A DNA stretch of 7,065 nt from an uncultured Lachnospiraceae bacterium (GTDB lineage Bacteria; Bacillota; Clostridia; Lachnospirales; Lachnospiraceae). The translations under genes were made by a program, and so were the position numbers. This document shows, piece by piece, positions 6,679-7,065 of this stretch. The notes under the pieces were generated by a model that was given only the letters and a program-made list of their open reading frames with translations, was not told the origin of the DNA and searched no databases. The DNA lies in contig USKC01000162.1 of assembly GCA_900555195.1 (NCBI GenBank), positions 1 to 7,065 on the forward strand, given 5' to 3'. Every line of letters starts with the position of its first letter. Positions within the stretch are counted from its first letter, which is position 1.

Positions 6679-6686
6679 GAAGAACC

Positions 6687-7065
6687 GTGCCACGTAAAGG
6701 ACATATTCAAAAAAGAGATGTACTGGCAGACCCCTTATACAATGATAAGGTAGTAACCAAGCTTATCAACAATGTTATGTTGGATGGTAAGAAGGGCGTT
6801 GCTCAGAAAATTGTATACGGTGCGTTTGGCAGAGTAGAAGCAAAGGCTGGAAAGCCTGCTCTGGAAGTATTTCAAGAGGCAATGAACAACATCATGCCTG
6901 TTCTTGAAGTAAAAGCAAGACGTATCGGCGGCGCTACCTATCAGGTGCCGATCGAAGTAAGGGCTGACAGACGTCAGGCGCTGGGTCTGAGATGGCTTGT
7001 AACCTTCTCCCGCAAGAGAGGCGAGAAGACCATGGAAGAAAGACTGGCAAACGAAATTCTTGACG
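6687..7065 (+). CDS. rpsG: 30S ribosomal protein S7, N-terminal part (3' end outside window)
   Basis: The first 126 residues of S7 (uS7) are present; the bacterial protein is usually about 156 residues. S7 is a primary binder of the 16S rRNA 3' major domain, nucleates assembly of the 30S head and contacts E-site tRNA. The start is GTG, giving [20 protein letters not shown]. Family blocks follow: [57 protein letters not shown] and [19 protein letters not shown]. The basic N-terminus and the VKARR and RADRR segments are RNA-contact regions in the family. No frameshift or stop is seen before the window edge. In most bacteria fusA and tuf follow, but these are outside the window. The long structured gap upstream suggests control separate from rpsL. 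Confidence 0.98.
   Translation, partial: MPRKGHIQKRDVLADPLYNDKVVTKLINNVMLDGKKGVAQKIVYGAFGRVEAKAGKPALEVFQEAMNNIMPVLEVKARRIGGATYQVPIEVRADRRQALGLRWLVTFSRKRGEKTMEERLANEILD

Overview
The window is a conserved housekeeping segment from a Gram-positive, Clostridia-type bacterium. It holds the 3' end of rpoB, a complete rpoC, a small uncharacterised coiled-coil gene, rpsL and the first four-fifths of rpsG. The best guess is a moderate-GC member of the Lachnospiraceae. The evidence is the S12 protein with the low-GC Gram-positive 13-residue insertion (streptomycin-site lysines at 56 and 101), the RpoC wording, strong AGGAGG ribosome binding sites and the rpoBC - rpsL - rpsG order. The family-level call is inference from recalled homologues, not from a search.

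Layout: 2-949 is the RpoB C-terminus. After a 65-base gap, rpoC occupies 1015-4758. A GC-rich hairpin at 4824-4859 probably ends or attenuates the rpoBC transcript. A short gene (about 4920-5402) encodes a soluble, charged coiled-coil protein that I do not recognise. From 5403 to about 5780 there is no gene. Instead there is a large imperfect inverted repeat of about 380 bases, whose best 85-base arm segments match at 81 of 85 positions without gaps. It ends just upstream of a near-consensus sigma-A type promoter (TTGACA, 17 bases, TATACT) that drives rpsL through a leader of about 128 bases with three predicted hairpins.

The 306-base gap between rpsL and rpsG is unusually rich in structure. 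It has a weak terminator-like hairpin, two tandem 36-base hairpin repeats, a TATAAT box and a multi-hairpin leader just before the rpsG ribosome binding site. Thus rpsL and rpsG, usually tightly coupled in the str operon, may be separately controlled here.

Together the genes supply the catalytic core of RNA polymerase (beta and beta') and two small-subunit ribosomal proteins, S12 at the decoding centre and S7 in the head. Protein-level novelty is limited to the orphan coiled-coil gene, long acidic tails on both polymerase subunits and a roughly 40-residue insertion in RpoB. The main candidates for undescribed biology are non-coding: the long inverted repeat, the tandem hairpins and the two ribosomal-protein leaders. 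No CRISPR array, transposase, tRNA or rRNA gene was seen.
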